From: Nymphaea colorata
Lineage: Eukaryota > Streptophyta > Magnoliopsida > Nymphaeales > Nymphaeaceae
Assembly (NCBI RefSeq): GCF_008831285.2
Contig: NC_045146.1
Coordinates: 8,630,972-8,694,971, forward strand
DNA: 64,000 nt
Reading direction: 5' to 3'
In this document: positions 37,246-49,300 of the stretch, in pieces
Position numbering within the stretch: position 1 is the stretch's first letter
Layout: each line of letters opens with the position of its first letter
Translations under genes and position numbers: made by a program
Notes under the pieces: model-generated
Database searches by the model: none
What the model was told of the DNA's origin: nothing
Seen by the model: the letters and a program-made list of their open reading frames with translations, nothing else

Positions 37246-40200
37246 TCAAACATGATGGTTAATATAGAACTGATGTACCTGGATATTACTCTGATGGGTA
37301 AGTCTACTACGGCCATGGCAGACTCCGGGCCAACACACAACTTGGTTTCGAAAGAAGAGGCAGAGAGATTGGGATTGCAGCTTGAGCCTAGATAGAAGAC
37401 CTTGAAGACAGTGTACTTTATGGCCAAGCCTATCCTTGGAGAAGCAAAGGGTGTAGCCATCCAGATTGAGAGTTGGGCTCACATAACAAACTTCTCAGTT
37501 GTTTCCCTAGATGACTTCAAAGTAATCCTTGGTATGGAGTTCCTTCGAGGCCAAAATGTTATGATGTTGCCAAAGTTCAATTCATTGACATTAATTGGAC
37601 CAGACTGTACACAAAATTCATTGTTATTCTGCTAGTAGAAAGTCAGATTTTATGTCATCTGCTATGCAACTAAAGAAGGGCGTAGGACATGCAGAACAGA
37701 TGTTTCTCACATCTATCTGCGCAGAGGAAGAAGCCAAGTCGATTTCCGTCCCACCGGCCCTAGCTCCTTTGTTGAAAGAATTTTAGAAAGTAATGCCACC
37801 TGAACTGCCAAGGCGATTATCGCCGAGACGGGAAGTTGATCATCAGATTGAACTAGTCCTTGGATATAACACCTTAGCCATAGTCCTTATCGTATGGGAT
37901 CGATTGAATTGAAGGAACTGTGAAGACAGCCCGACAAGATGTTGGAGACAGGCCTCATCCGACCATCTAACGCACCGTTCAAAGCGCCAGTGTTATTCCA
38001 AATGAAGCAAGATGCTTCAAAGCATCTAGGCATAGATTACCGTGCATTGAACCAGATGATAGTTAAAAACAAATAACTATTACCACTTATTGTTGATTTA
38101 TTGGATCAGTTGGGCAATGCACAAATCTTTTCAAAATTGGGCATTCGATCAAGTTATTGGCAAGTAAGAATAGCCAAAGGAGACGAACTGAAGACAACTT
38201 GTGTCACCCATTATAGTGCTTATGAATTCCTAGTTATGTCATTCGGGTTGATCAATGCCCCAACGACCTTCTCAACATTGATGAACAAGATATCTATCTG
38301 TACCTTGACATGTTCGTGGTGGTCTATATTGATGACATCGTAGTTTTTAGCAGAAGCATGGAGGAACATATTAGTCATTTGCAGACGGTGTTCCAAGTAT
38401 TGAAGGAAAATTATCTTTATGTGAAAAAAGAGAAGTGTTTCTTTGGCCAATAAGAGATCGACTTTCTCGGTCATGTTGTAGGGCATGGCCAGTTGCGAAT
38501 GGATTTGGGGAAGGTGGAAGCCATCCAGGAATAGAAGCCACCAATGACAGTGCCTGAATTGCAGTCCTTCCTTGGATTGACAAATTACTATAGACGGTTC
38601 ATCGAGGGGTATTCATTGACTGCTGCTCTCCTCACTGAATTGCTCAAGAAGAACACGACCTGGGTTTGGACATCATCTGTCCAGAATGCTTTTGAAGGAT
38701 TGAAGAGAGCACTTGTGAAAGAACCCGTGCTTAAAATGCCCGACTACTTGAAGCTATTTAAGGTCCATACCGATGCTTCTGAATTTGCTATCGGTGGAGT
38801 ATTGATGCAAGATGGTCATCTGATCGCTTATGAGAGTCAGAAGTTAAAGGAGGCGAAAAGGCACTACACAGTGCACGAACATGAAATGACTGCAATTGTG
38901 CACTGCCTTTGCATATAGAGACATTATTTGTTGGGAACTTAGTTCATTGTAAAGACTGATAATGTAGCCATAAGCTACTTCTAGATGCAAAAGAAGCTAT
39001 CTCCGAGCAAGCTCGTTAGCAGAACTTGCGGCAACTTGGGCAGAGTCTTTTAAAGTACAACTGGAGGGAACTCTCATCGAGCATATTCTTGAAGGGATAC
39101 GGCAGGACTCGACGACACAACACTTGGAGGCCTTAGCTGAAGCAGGGAAGACTCGAAGGTTTTGGCTACGAGAGTGACTCCTCCTCACCAAAGATGGGCA
39201 TGTATTTGTGCCACCTTAGGGCAACCTTCGATGAGAGCTTTTAAATTAGTGCCATGATGCCTTGTGGGCTGGCCATCCTGGCCAAAAGCGGGCCTTAGTA
39301 CTCCTTGAACATAGATATTATTGGCCACAAATGCGGGATGATGTCGAGTCCTACGTGAAGACATGCCTCATCTGCCAACAAGATAAGAGGACGAGACAGA
39401 AGCCTGCCAACCTACTAGAACTGTTGTCTGTTTTAGAATGCCCATGAGAAAGCCTTTCCATTGACTTCATCGTGAGCCTATCGAAAGTAGATGGTTATAG
39501 TTCTATTCTTGTTGTTGTGGATAGGTTTTCAAAGTATGTTACATTTATCTCAACTTCAAAGGAATGTCCAGCAAAGAAGACAGTGGAGTTCTACGTGAAG
39601 AGAATAGTCAAGCATTGGGGTATGCTGAAGAGCATTGTGAGTGACTGTGATGCTCGGCTTCACGGACAAGTTTTGGTGTGAAGTATTTCATTTGCTCGGC
39701 TCAGACTTGTTGTTTTCCACTAGTTTCTACCCCCAAATAGATGACCAGACGGAGTGTATCAATGTATTACTGGAACAATACTCATGGCACTTCATTAGTG
39801 CAAACCACTGGATGAAGCTGCTCGATGTTGCCCAATTCCGCTACAACTTGCAAAAGAGTGAGTCTTCTGGGCACAGTCCATTTGAAACAGCTATGAGACA
39901 ACAACCTTTGATGCCGCATACTCTTGCTGTTCAAGAAAAAGGAAGACCTACATTTGCCTACCAGTTTGTTAGAGACTAGTACGAACAAACAGAACTCCCA
40001 AGACATTCTTGCATAAGGCTGCCAAAAAATGAAAAAGTGGGCTGTTAAAGATCGAAAACCGACCGAATTTCGAGTGAGAGACAAAGTCTCTCGTGAAGCT
40101 ATATCTTGATCACACAGGCATCTTTTGTGGGCAATATCGTGCACTGATTCAGAAGTATGAAGGGCCATTCATTGTGACCAAAAGAATTGAGAAGCTGGTG

Positions 40201-40530
40201 TACAGCTAGATCTGCCGTCAGACTTCAAAGTGCATCCAATGTTTCACATATGCAACCTAAAGCCATTCTATGCCGATGCTGAGGATCCGGAGTGAAATTA
40301 GCCACAACGGGAGCCAATCCATCAAAGAGCCCCTAAAGGTAAGCATGCAGCCGATAGACAGTTGGAGTAAATTCTTCGACACAAAATCAACTATCTTGGA
40401 AAGCCGAAGAAGTATTTTGTCAAGTAGGCAGATGAAGAACAACCTATCCTATTTGGTTGAAGTCGCGCTACCCAGAATTAATCTATGCTTACCACGACGT
40501 AGTTGGTGCTGAGGACGACACTTAATTTGA
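37246..40530 (+). pseudogene. chromovirus pol: protease, RT, RNase H, integrase, chromodomain (family A, plus strand)
   Basis: Ordered remains of a full pol. Protease: MADSGPTHNLVS at about 37314 (normally DSGATHN). RT: LGIDYRALNQ near 38030, [11 protein letters not shown] near 38239 and the catalytic [11 protein letters not shown] near 38317. RNase H: SFLGLTNYYRRFI at 38568, VHTDASEFAIGGVL near 38762. Integrase: zinc-finger HPGQKRALVLLEHRYYWPQM with TCLICQQDK (39274-39387), first Asp in SIDFIVSLSK, second in SDCDARF, third region QIDDQTECIN. Then GDK/VKLYLDHTGIF, KVHPMFHICNLKPF and a stop-broken chromodomain (RHKINYLGKPKKYFVK). gag and the 5' LTR are absent. Stops and shifts occur in every domain, so it is dead. 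It is in opposite orientation to the fragment at 36557-37236. Confidence 0.88.
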
Positions 40531-40541
40531 AGGGGGGAGCA
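40529..40541 (+). other. polypurine tract of the plus-strand chromovirus
   Basis: GAAGGGGGGAGCA directly precedes the LTR start TGTTCCCC, the expected priming site for plus-strand DNA synthesis. Confidence 0.6.
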
Positions 40542-40880
40542 TGTTCCCCTGTATTTAGATTTTATACAGTCATTTGCTTTGCTGTGTACTTCCTTTGCTT
40601 AAGTTGAATATTTGCTTATGCTTATTCACTTGTAAGGGAGTACACTCCCACTGGTCTAAGTGTCATGTTAGGGATTTTGTGTTTTGTGTGATCGGCATTT
40701 GAATCCTTGTATGTGCTTCGGCCTACCCTATGTAAATAAGTTGAAATTATTCTCCTCTTTTACCTCTCTCGTGGTGTACAAAGCTTTTCAAGAGAAATAC
40801 ATTGCGAATTTCTTTATTCACATGAATTATTTTACACACTTTGCTTTTCAAGATGATCTTTGCATCCCTTTCGATAGTTT
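40542..40880 (+). repeat. 3' LTR of the plus-strand chromovirus (family A)
   Basis: It starts TGTTCCCCTG after the polypurine tract and is recognisably homologous to the minus-strand LTR at 36200-36538, sharing GTAAGGGAG...TCCCAC, TCGGCATTTGAATCC and CCTATGTAA. Divergence and indels suggest the two copies are old. The right border is approximate. Confidence 0.6.
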
Positions 40881-41682
40881 GAATGTTGACGGCAAATAGG
40901 TTCTTGTCATGCTGCACAGACTGGAAGAGTCAACCCGTGATATTAGTATTCTTGTACAAAAAATCATTAGGAAATCCACCACGTCCCATGCATTAACGAA
41001 GTTTACAACTCTCATACCACCATAATACACTTGACAGTCGTTATACTTTATTGTCCATGCGGACTGCCTTTATATTCACACCGACATACTAAACTATGAC
41101 ATGAGCTTGACCCAAACCAGGCCACTCATGAGTCTGATTCCCCATGAATTCCAAGTCACCAAAATTTCCTTGAAAAATTTTCATCCATGTTGCGCTACAA
41201 CAAATGTCCATCATGTCATTGCATATACCATTGACAATAACCTTCACAGTTCCTCTACTTGTATCACGCATAGTAGAATTACACCACTTTCAGAAGCTCC
41301 ACATAGTTAATGTTGAAAGAGTAGCCTCCAAACTCTTCCGAACCATTAAGGCCTGAAGGTACATTTCCACCATCACTCCCATAACGTTGGGCCTCCAACA
41401 TAAATATGCTCACTACCATTCTCTGTACTCCTAAGTATTTACGGCTAAGAAATAGAAGGGGAATGGTCACTTAACTGGTATTGTATAAACAACAACAGTT
41501 AGCCAATGAAATATTCATCCTTTGCAGTCCGTCAATGGCAAGTATCCCTTCCACTACTAAAAGTCAACCATTTTGTCCTTAGAATTAAGTTGGATCCCAC
41601 AAACTCTGCCGCCACAACATCATACCACTCACGCAGAATTAATTTTGCATGGTAAACTGTTATCATATAAAGATAACACTTC
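40881..41682. other. unassigned DNA between the chromovirus and the LINE fragment
   Basis: On the minus strand this may be the decayed 3' part of the LINE, after the reverse transcriptase, but I could not identify an RNase H motif or a poly-A end. No other feature is seen. Confidence 0.3.
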
Positions 41683-42048
41683 CTAAATTTTGGCAGATCT
41701 TATATGATTATTGCTTCCGAGTATCCTCCCATTAACCAGGTTTGCTGGGACTCCCCAGCCCCAATTTTCATACAAAAAATGACAAGACCTTCCATGACCA
41801 ACTTTCCAACATACATCAATACATACCTCCTCCCAACACCAATAGATGCTCTTCCACATCCATGAAGCTTGTGGCATAGTTTTACATATCCACAGGCTCA
41901 GGCTGTCATGTTGCATATACTTGTGCTTAACCAGCACAGCCCAACAACAATTAGAGGAAAAGATTTGAGCAGTTGCAAAAATCAAATGAGACTTGTTTAG
42001 CCAATGTAAATTCCAAAGACCAATGCCACCCTCAGCAACTGGACCACA
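41683..42048 (-). pseudogene. LINE (L1-type) ORF2 C-terminal fragment
   Basis: The minus-strand frame reads VCGPVAEGGIGLWNLHWLNKSH, then KHKYMQHDSLSLW, ASWMWKSIYWC and WKVGHGRSCHFLYENWG. This order (C-x-P-x-x-E-G-G-L-G, then S-W-x-W-K, then V-G-x-G-x-x-x-x-F-W/Y-x-x-x-W) is typical of the stretch between the reverse transcriptase and the zf-RVT motif of plant LINE ORF2. The catalytic RT core is not present. The frame is cut at its upstream end by a CACTA-type terminus at 42049. Confidence 0.75.
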
Positions 42049-42064
42049 CACTACAACAAATCGG
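42049..42064 (+). mobile_element. CACTA-type transposon terminus
   Basis: CACTACAACAAATCGG is the typical start of a CACTA (CMC/EnSpm) terminal inverted repeat. It sits exactly where the LINE reading frame stops. The bases before it (aca) could be one half of a 3-bp target duplication. A related inverted word, TTTGTTGTAGT, lies at 43184-43194, but its last bases and flank do not clearly fit, so the right end is unresolved. Confidence 0.45.
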
Positions 42065-42234
42065 AGCAACGTCGACGGACTTGAGGCTGTTGGCAGTTTT
42101 TTTAAAAAATCCAGTTGACCCAATCCATTTGCATTTAACCCATCTTGAGTTTTCCCATCGATGGTTTCTCAAAATCTTGTTGCTCCCTCTCTCCCGCAAA
42201 GCCACGGCACATCTGCTCAGCTATGTCACCTGAG

Positions 42235-42530
42235 TGTGGGGTGTCGGTGCCGGTGTCGGAGCGGTACATTCCAAAAATTTTAGGTGCAGCGGTGCGGTGT
42301 TAATTTATTGTATATATAACAGAATAAGCAGGGATATATTATTATTACAATTTAGTTATTAATGTATATAACATAATTGAACAATTGTATTGCATAGGAA
42401 AATATTCGAACAACATTGCATAAGTAATTTAGTAATATGACATTTTAATTGGCCTCGGGTGTGAGTCGGAGTTCCACTCATATCCGGTGCGCACCCGACT
42501 CGGTGCGACAGTAAAATAGAAGAGTCCACG
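42235..42530. mobile_element. repeat related to 24690-25830 (GTGTCGG / CCGACTC ends)
   Basis: Left words GGTGTCGGTGCCGGTG and GGTACATTCCAAAAATTTT match the left region of the element at 24690-25830. Right words GGTGCGCACCCGACTCGG match its right region. About 300 bp, AT-rich inside. Likely a short non-autonomous family member. Confidence 0.4.
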
Positions 42531-42594
42531 TAACTTAGCTCCTCATATGAGCACCAGGAGTATATGCCAGCCATCTTCGTGGTCCATAGGTAAC

Positions 42595-42598
<4 letters not shown>

Positions 42599-42637
<39 letters not shown>
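42599..42637. repeat. (CT)n microsatellite
   Basis: A pure TC run of about 19 units, followed by interrupted CT-rich sequence to 42675. Confidence 0.95.
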
Positions 42638-42640
<3 letters not shown>

Positions 42641-43462
42641 TTTCTCTCTTTGTCTCCCTCTCCCTCCCTCTTATCCATTGTTGACGTTTTTCTTCTGCCC
42701 TATCGGACGAGAAAATAAGGGCATCTAAAAGCAGATTGTTGCTGGAAGACAGTTTTTTTTTTTTTTATTCACTGCCATGTCGCATCCCCATGATTTAGCG
42801 GTACTCTTTTTTCATGGTTAGGTGAGTGTCCTCCCCCTTTTATAATTTCTCATTCTTCTGCTTTTTCTTCCATTCCCAGAATGATTTTTCTCTATTTCAT
42901 TATTTTCATTCATATAACTGGTCGAACGACCCTTTCTCCTCGTTTTATCTGATTTTTCTTTTTTAGAAGATCTTCCTGATGATTGGTTGATCACTTTTAT
43001 TTCCTTCCATGTTGTGCTATTGTGGTGGTTTGCTTTGGGATAATTGCCTGTAGGATGGAGTCGTAAACCGCAACTGCCCTTCCTTTCTATGCTCAAAGTA
43101 ACACTTTGAGTGATGTTCACCAAATGTTTATGAGAATGTCCTGGCATCGTGAACTGCCACTGCCCTTCCTTTCTAGACCTCAGTTTGTTGTAGTTTCCTA
43201 AAAACATCCTCTTGGTGGCCTGATTTTGATAACTTTGTTGATTTGCAAGCTAGCCATTGCAGGACATGTTGTGTGGTGTCTTTTCGCTTGTCCTGTCCTT
43301 GAAATATATTTCATCCTGAATCCTTATCTAGTGGCTTATTTTTTCTGTTTTTGTTGCTTTGTGTTCAATGGTTGGTTCTCTGTCTTCAATGGTTTGTTTC
43401 TCATTCTTAACATTCCATCTCTTTCATTCAAGATATAACCAAGTCAGTTTCTGCATTCTTAG

Positions 43463-43640
43463 GTATAAAGCTCTTGGATTACATGATGATGACAAGAGGA
43501 AATAACTTGGTAAGGGTGTTTCCAAGCCTTTAAAGAATGTGAATGAGATAATATCTGACGCATTGGTTGGGATAGATCCTACTCTTCAATCAGAGATTGA
43601 GCTTGACAAAACAGAAAACAAGGCAAGAATTAAGTCCAAT
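43463..43640 (+). pseudogene. enolase exon fragment (cytosolic ENO3-like)
   Basis: One frame from 43464 reads YKALGLHDDDKRK, a TAA stop, then LGKGVSKPLKNVNEIISDA, LVGIDPTLQSEI and ELDKTENK. This follows the enolase N-terminal domain (Y-E-A-L-E-L-R-D-G-D-K, L-G-K-G-V, V-N-x-x-I, A-L-I-G-x-D-P-T-x-Q), and the D-K-T-E-N/K-K ending resembles the plant ENO3 branch. A few codons between SEI and ELDKT are missing. Enolase converts 2-phosphoglycerate to phosphoenolpyruvate; this piece covers only about 60 residues with no active-site residues. A 3' splice-like ttcttag precedes it, so it may descend from genomic DNA and not an mRNA. No other enolase exon was seen nearby. Confidence 0.65.
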
Positions 43641-45741
43641 TGGTTGCAAAATTTAGCGTGGTGTTAACTCTTTCTCCTAAAATTCCACCATTCTCGCTAA
43701 GCCAGAAGAGATATATCAGTGCACACAGTTGTCACCTTATTTGTGGCTCTTTTTAATAATCTCTTTAGTAAAATTGACTTCAGAAATGAAGGTGGGCTGA
43801 AATGCAGTCGGCTTATAGAGAAAAGATATTTTTCATACTTTTTATAAAGATCAAATGCCTTTTGAAGGACAAGCTTTTGGTGCAGTCTCCTTTGCAGATG
43901 AAGAACTCGAGGCTGTTGGTGGTACGCATGAAGCGTCAATCGCCCTTTTCATTTTCAGTGGTCATGGCTACATCAACCAAGGGGACAAACGCCACCTGAT
44001 ATGGCCACCATTGACGATGATGCAATCCCTTGTAATCAGCTATTTTCTACCAGATTTTTACCTTCCTATGCAAATTGAAGGAAGGAGGCTGTGGAGGTGC
44101 TCACAAGTTTACTTCTGTCCTGCTGAAGAAGAGAAGGATTACCACCTTTTGTCGACCACTTAGTCTGCCCTAAAATGTTGGACTATGCTTCATTTCTGGT
44201 TTCTCCAAACATTTGTGCAATGAAGTATGCTATTCGCCCAATATCACTTTGTGATTTGGCCTTCTATGCCTAGATTTTTGTATTGCTGCCCAAATCAAAT
44301 TTTTTGCAACTTGATTCTCTGCCCAAATTAAGCGACTTTATGCAAAAACGCACCATCCTGCTATAAATTTAACATATATCTTAATACTGGTACCTGGAAG
44401 TATGAATACATTCTAGAAATTAAGGAAGATCTTGTTTTTGCTTGCTACATTCTTTCACTCGCTAGAAATAGAGTTATGCTATTGGCTTTTTGAGAGGTAT
44501 TCTATCTAGCTACGATTTAGGTGACTATGGGAAGAGGCATTATATCAAGCTTTCTACTGAACAAGTGAATTTAACTAAAACCATAACAAGTCTAACTGTT
44601 GTTTGTCTAGAAATAAGGAAATATGGACATGAATACAGGATAACGATATCACTAGAGGCAGGGATATAAATTATTCAATGGCATTATGAATTAAGGATTT
44701 TTTTTTGTTGTTGTTAATAAGGAACATGTTCTGTAAATTGGTCTTCTCATTTCAGCAGTCATCAATTTATTCTACCTACTCATTTCAAAATTATTTCATG
44801 CTTCTCGCTACTTATCTCACTTCTCAACCAATTTTTTCTATCTTTTACGGGAAGAAAGCTTGTATAATATTGCTACAGTTCCAGTGAATGACCTAGAGAG
44901 GTGGCCGGCAGCCCACCTGCTACAGATTCAATCGAGAAGAACGTTCAGGCCGCCACCACGATAGAGGGCTGGACACCACTCTCCTAAGGCTGGGTGGTTC
45001 CTCTAAGCCGTTCCCCTGTGGCTCTCGAGGGCTTTCCCGTTACAGCTAAAACCTTTTACCGACCTCGTAGGGCTTTGGCAGCGAGTCCTACACATCAACA
45101 CAGACAAATGTAATATAGAAGACTTTCTTTTCCTGGGAAATCTTTGCACAGGAAGAAGTTTGTTCAACACGAATTTCTTTTTCAGGTGTGCCGGACGAGA
45201 TGAACCCTACTGTAAAGATGACTTCACAACTGTGCTACTTTTCTAAGAACTTTTCATTTTCCAAATTTTATGTTTAGCTGCTTTGTAGGAATTTGGGTTT
45301 CGAGCAAAAGCTTACAAGGAGAATGGTAAACCAAACTGTCCAAGGTACAAAAGGAAACAAGTTTACTTTTAAGTTAACAGTTTATTCGAAACTTAAATAG
45401 ATAAAGAGAAATCATTTTGAAAATTAAATATAAAGGTCATATAACGTTACAAGCTTGAAGTCATTTAAAAGCACTTAATTCCCGATGGAAACATTATTTT
45501 AATAAAATCCTAAAAAACATGAAAAAAAAAGTTATCCTTTGAGATTAAGGTGAAATTTGAATGGACATTTGAAAAATTCTCGAGAACCAATGTGGGGAAA
45601 CTGCTGCACAGACACCACGAACCAAATCCTGTCCAGAGGATGCCCTGTTAGTGGCATGCCAAAAATGAGAAAGAATAGCCAATAGGTGTGGTCGGGAACA
45701 AGAGGAACGCTCTGTTCATGGCATGCCAAAAATGGGAAGAG
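43641..45741. other. non-coding stretch, unassigned
   Basis: A 102-residue open frame at 43855-44163 has no domain I recognise. A GC-richer patch at 44890-45070 looks repeat-derived. At 45650-45740 a motif gcatgccaaaaatg occurs twice, just outside the LTR edge at 45742. Confidence 0.4.
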
Positions 45742-46481
45742 TGGTAGGACCGGACCCGTTGTGGCTGAAGAAAACACAAGATGGTGTCGCCGATCCCTCT
45801 CCAAGATCTAGGAGGAGGTTGTTGCCAATAGGGTTTAAATGTTAATACAGAATTTTGGTTTTCGCCGAACAGTCACCCTGGCTTAATGATAGGTCAAGAG
45901 AATACAAATGAGTCTTCCCTAAGCCCGGTTTAAACCAACTACAAGACAAGAATCAATGGGTAGGCTTAATACAACCGTAGCGTACATAAAATCTCTCCTC
46001 ACTCAACATACATTCCATTCACCAAACCATCTTGTCATACAATCCCTATTCGTCCAAACCACACCCTTAACCCTAGGTAGGCTTAGTGATCCGGGAATCG
46101 TGTCCTTAGCCCACGGCTTTGGAGGGACTCCAAACAACCACTATGTCTGAAGACGGTTCAAAGCAAAGCACTCAGCCCATGGTTCTATAGGGTGAACTGA
46201 ATTTTTCGTCCCAAGGCCTCGCTTGGGGACTCCACGTGCTCACCGGAGATGAGAAGTCAACAACTAGAATGTTCCTCTCTGGTATTCCGCTTCCTTCAAG
46301 CACCAGCCAGCAAGCACCTCCTTGTCTAGAACCAAAAGAGACAAGAATATCACGGTTCTATCAAAGAATGAACTTTAGGAGAGAAGTGGTTATCTTCACC
46401 AGATTCCCAATCAACCCCAAGAATAGCACAATGTGTCGATTGGGGGAGGCTATCGTCGATTTCAACCAACGGACGCGGTTC

Positions 46482-46539
46482 CTTCTCTCCCGGGCAGCAA
46501 CACACCCACGCTTCTCTCCCGGGCAGCAACACACCCACG
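46482..46539. repeat. 29-bp perfect tandem duplication
   Basis: Two adjacent identical copies, 46482-46510 and 46511-46539, starting CTTCTCTCCCGGGCAGC, within the family B LTR. Confidence 0.95.
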
Positions 46540-49150
46540 CTTAGTGGTTGGAGCCTCATGTTCACCTTGTTGGAATCAATATGAAGTAGGGAAACCAGCA
46601 ATAATTAAAGTTTAGAAGTCAACTAGAAATCAACTTCTAGTAGAGGAAAGTCTTCACCCGTGAGACCAATTTAACCCCGGTCTTTGTAATGATTGCGGGA
46701 TGCGATCGCCGAAGCGCTGGTGGGCGTTGAGGCTTACCTCAAGGTTACGCTCCTTCTCCACCTTACTCGACCTCTACTAAGCCCTCAGACCAACCATGTT
46801 CCATCCTCAAATTGTATAATGATAGAAGCAAGATGGGAAGTAATCAAATTCCAAACGAGAAAAAGAATGAGATTAAGATTGGTATTGCACTTCACCGGTT
46901 GATCAAGTAACCCCTAGGAAGTGACGTAGATAGGGGGAGGCAACCCTAGGAAGCGCCTAAGCACGCATGTCTTCCTCTTTTTCGGCAAAGGGTAGAAGCT
47001 CCAGCAAGGTATATTGATCAGACTCCGGTCGGAATGCTTCTCACTTACCTTGACTCCTTGGTTGGTTCGATCGAGCCCAAAGGTGGACACCTTCCTCCTC
47101 ACGTGAGCTAAGGGCTTCCAAATGTGGACGGGGATCCTCTTCCCATGATGGTGGTGAATCTCCTTGATTGATTGATGAAGATCTCTACGGATCAAGCAAT
47201 TCTCCTTGCCGTTGATAGATGAGGACTAGGTTCAAAGCACCTACCCGGCGATGGATCCCTTTCCTAATTCGTTGGAGTGGATTTAGGAAAGAAGATCTCC
47301 CTTGATTGGCGAGTTAATCCTCCTCCACGTGTCCTCACACCGTGACCCCACCTGGCCCCTTGGTTTTCCGGATTAGTCCAGGTTCAATGCACCTAAGGAC
47401 GTGGAGATCACCTTTTTTAATCAGTAGGAACGGATTAGGGAAGAGATTGTCTTCATTGTTGGCGCGTGGAACACTTGTCACCCATTCCTATCTCCTCGAG
47501 CGACCTTCCTATTCCGTCACACATGTCCCCATGAGATCTGCAGCTAATCACTTCCAAAAAATGTCGCCAAAGAGATTAGGGAAAGTAATGGCGGCGCACA
47601 AAGACTTCCTTCTTTGGCGCGTTGGACTTTCCTCTCAAATGCGGAGCTAGGGTTCGCAATAATCACTCGCACAAGAATACCCTTGCATAATTTGTAATTC
47701 AACAAGAAAATATAATTCATGCCAAGGGCAAATTAGGGAATAATCACCCGGGTTTCCGAAGTGGCCGGAAGTGGCCTGTGATGCTCGGAATGTTGGCCGG
47801 ATCTCTAGTTCAGTCCATGGATTCTAGTGATCAGGCCAGCCACAGGGGTGAATTTGTAGATGATGTTTGAACGGCCAAATCTTCTTCAATCAATGTGAAA
47901 ATTGAATATGCTGTAGAGAAAATAATTATGAATCCAACGGTATATAGCCTGTTTGAAAACTCCAAGGGAATTGCCGGAAACAGCCTCTGCAAGTGGCGGT
48001 TCTGCGCTGGCCGTGCCTGAGCGGCAGAAACGGACGACTTTTGTCACGGATTTGACCACTTTTCCGTGGTCCGATCTGCCAGAAATTTTAGTAGATGATG
48101 TTGAGAGCTTTCCAAGAGCTATAGCATTCCTCAAAACTCCCAGTGAATCTCCAGAAATAGCTTTCTGATCAGAGATGTATTCTGGCGCTATCTTCAGAAA
48201 CCGAGAACCGCAAGGTTGCTCTCCTTCGCGTTTCTTCTCCTCTTCTCTGCGTTTTCTTTCTTCTTCTCCTTCCTCATTCCACAATCTAGCCTCTCGACTC
48301 AGATCTTATGGATGATCATGGAATGCCTCATCCAACTGTAAATAACCCAAGGAGAGTCCAAGATTTAGGCAGATTGATCTTGGGATCAACCGAATGCTCC
48401 TTTCTCCTCCTCGTGCTACACACAACGGGACCTTCTTCTTCATTTGACGCCGCCCCTTCAATCCCCATTAGACAAGACTAGCTTGAATGCAAGGCTTGAA
48501 GAGACGTTGATGTCGTGAACAAGGTGAATCCGAGAGCTCCTCCACCAAGCATTAGGAAGTCGGAAAGCTTGGTTAAGGCTGAGATCTCAGTGGATGTCAA
48601 GGTTGAAGACAATGGGCCAGAACCACGGGCTAGCACCTTCTTCAACACCTTATAGAGCAGACACCTCTCAACTCCTTTGTGTTCAAGGAGAAGACACGGC
48701 TGCTTATCCAAGGTCTCCTTGGTTCAGGTACGATGTTGATCTTCTTCGTTAATGGCTGCCGGCAGCCATTAATGAATGGAAGACCTCCAATAATCTCACG
48801 GCTTGGTGAGTGTTTCTATGTATTGCTTCCAAGGAAGCCACGACCTAAGGCCCAAGGTTCCCCACGCATGGAAGAGAGAGAAAAGAACTTTTTCATTAAG
48901 CAAAAAAGAGAGAAATGTCTCGGTTTTGGCTTATATACAAGTGTCAAACTGGTTCTAAACAATGTCTTGAGATGATATGCAAACAAACCGAATCAAGTAA
49001 AGAAAACGGTACCAAAGCAAATGAGTCTTTAAATTAAGTCAAACAAGTAAAGTAAAAGTCTGAATTTGGGCCGAAGCCCCACTTCGCCCAAGTTCTGCTA
49101 GTCTAAATCGTGCAGTGGGCTTCAACCCAGTATGCCTGAGTCGTACTAGG

Positions 49151-49300
49151 CTGAAGTGATCTACTCTCCATGCCGAGCCCACCTTCTTCTAGGCTTGATC
49201 GGCCTAGTTCTTCCTCTTTCGGACTAGGTGGGTCCTGGTCTTCTTCATCTAAGCTAGGTGAGCCTAGGTCTTCTGCACCTAGACATGGTGAGTCTATGTC
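49151..49300 (-). repeat. 30-bp minisatellite inside the LTR
   Basis: Five consecutive 30-bp units. In the minus-strand frame they read as decapeptides such as DIDSPCLGAE, DLGSPSLDEE, DQDPPSPKEE and ELGRSSLEEG. The period is exact although the units differ. It lies in the U3 part of the family B LTR. Confidence 0.75.

Noticed and set aside
43184-43194. TTTGTTGTAGT considered as the right end of the CACTA element starting at 42049
   Set aside because: The final base does not complete CACTA on the opposite strand and the flank does not resume the LINE frame, so I did not join the two ends.
43855-44163. Open frame downstream of the enolase fragment, considered as a further enolase exon
   Set aside because: No enolase motif fits in any frame; identity unknown.
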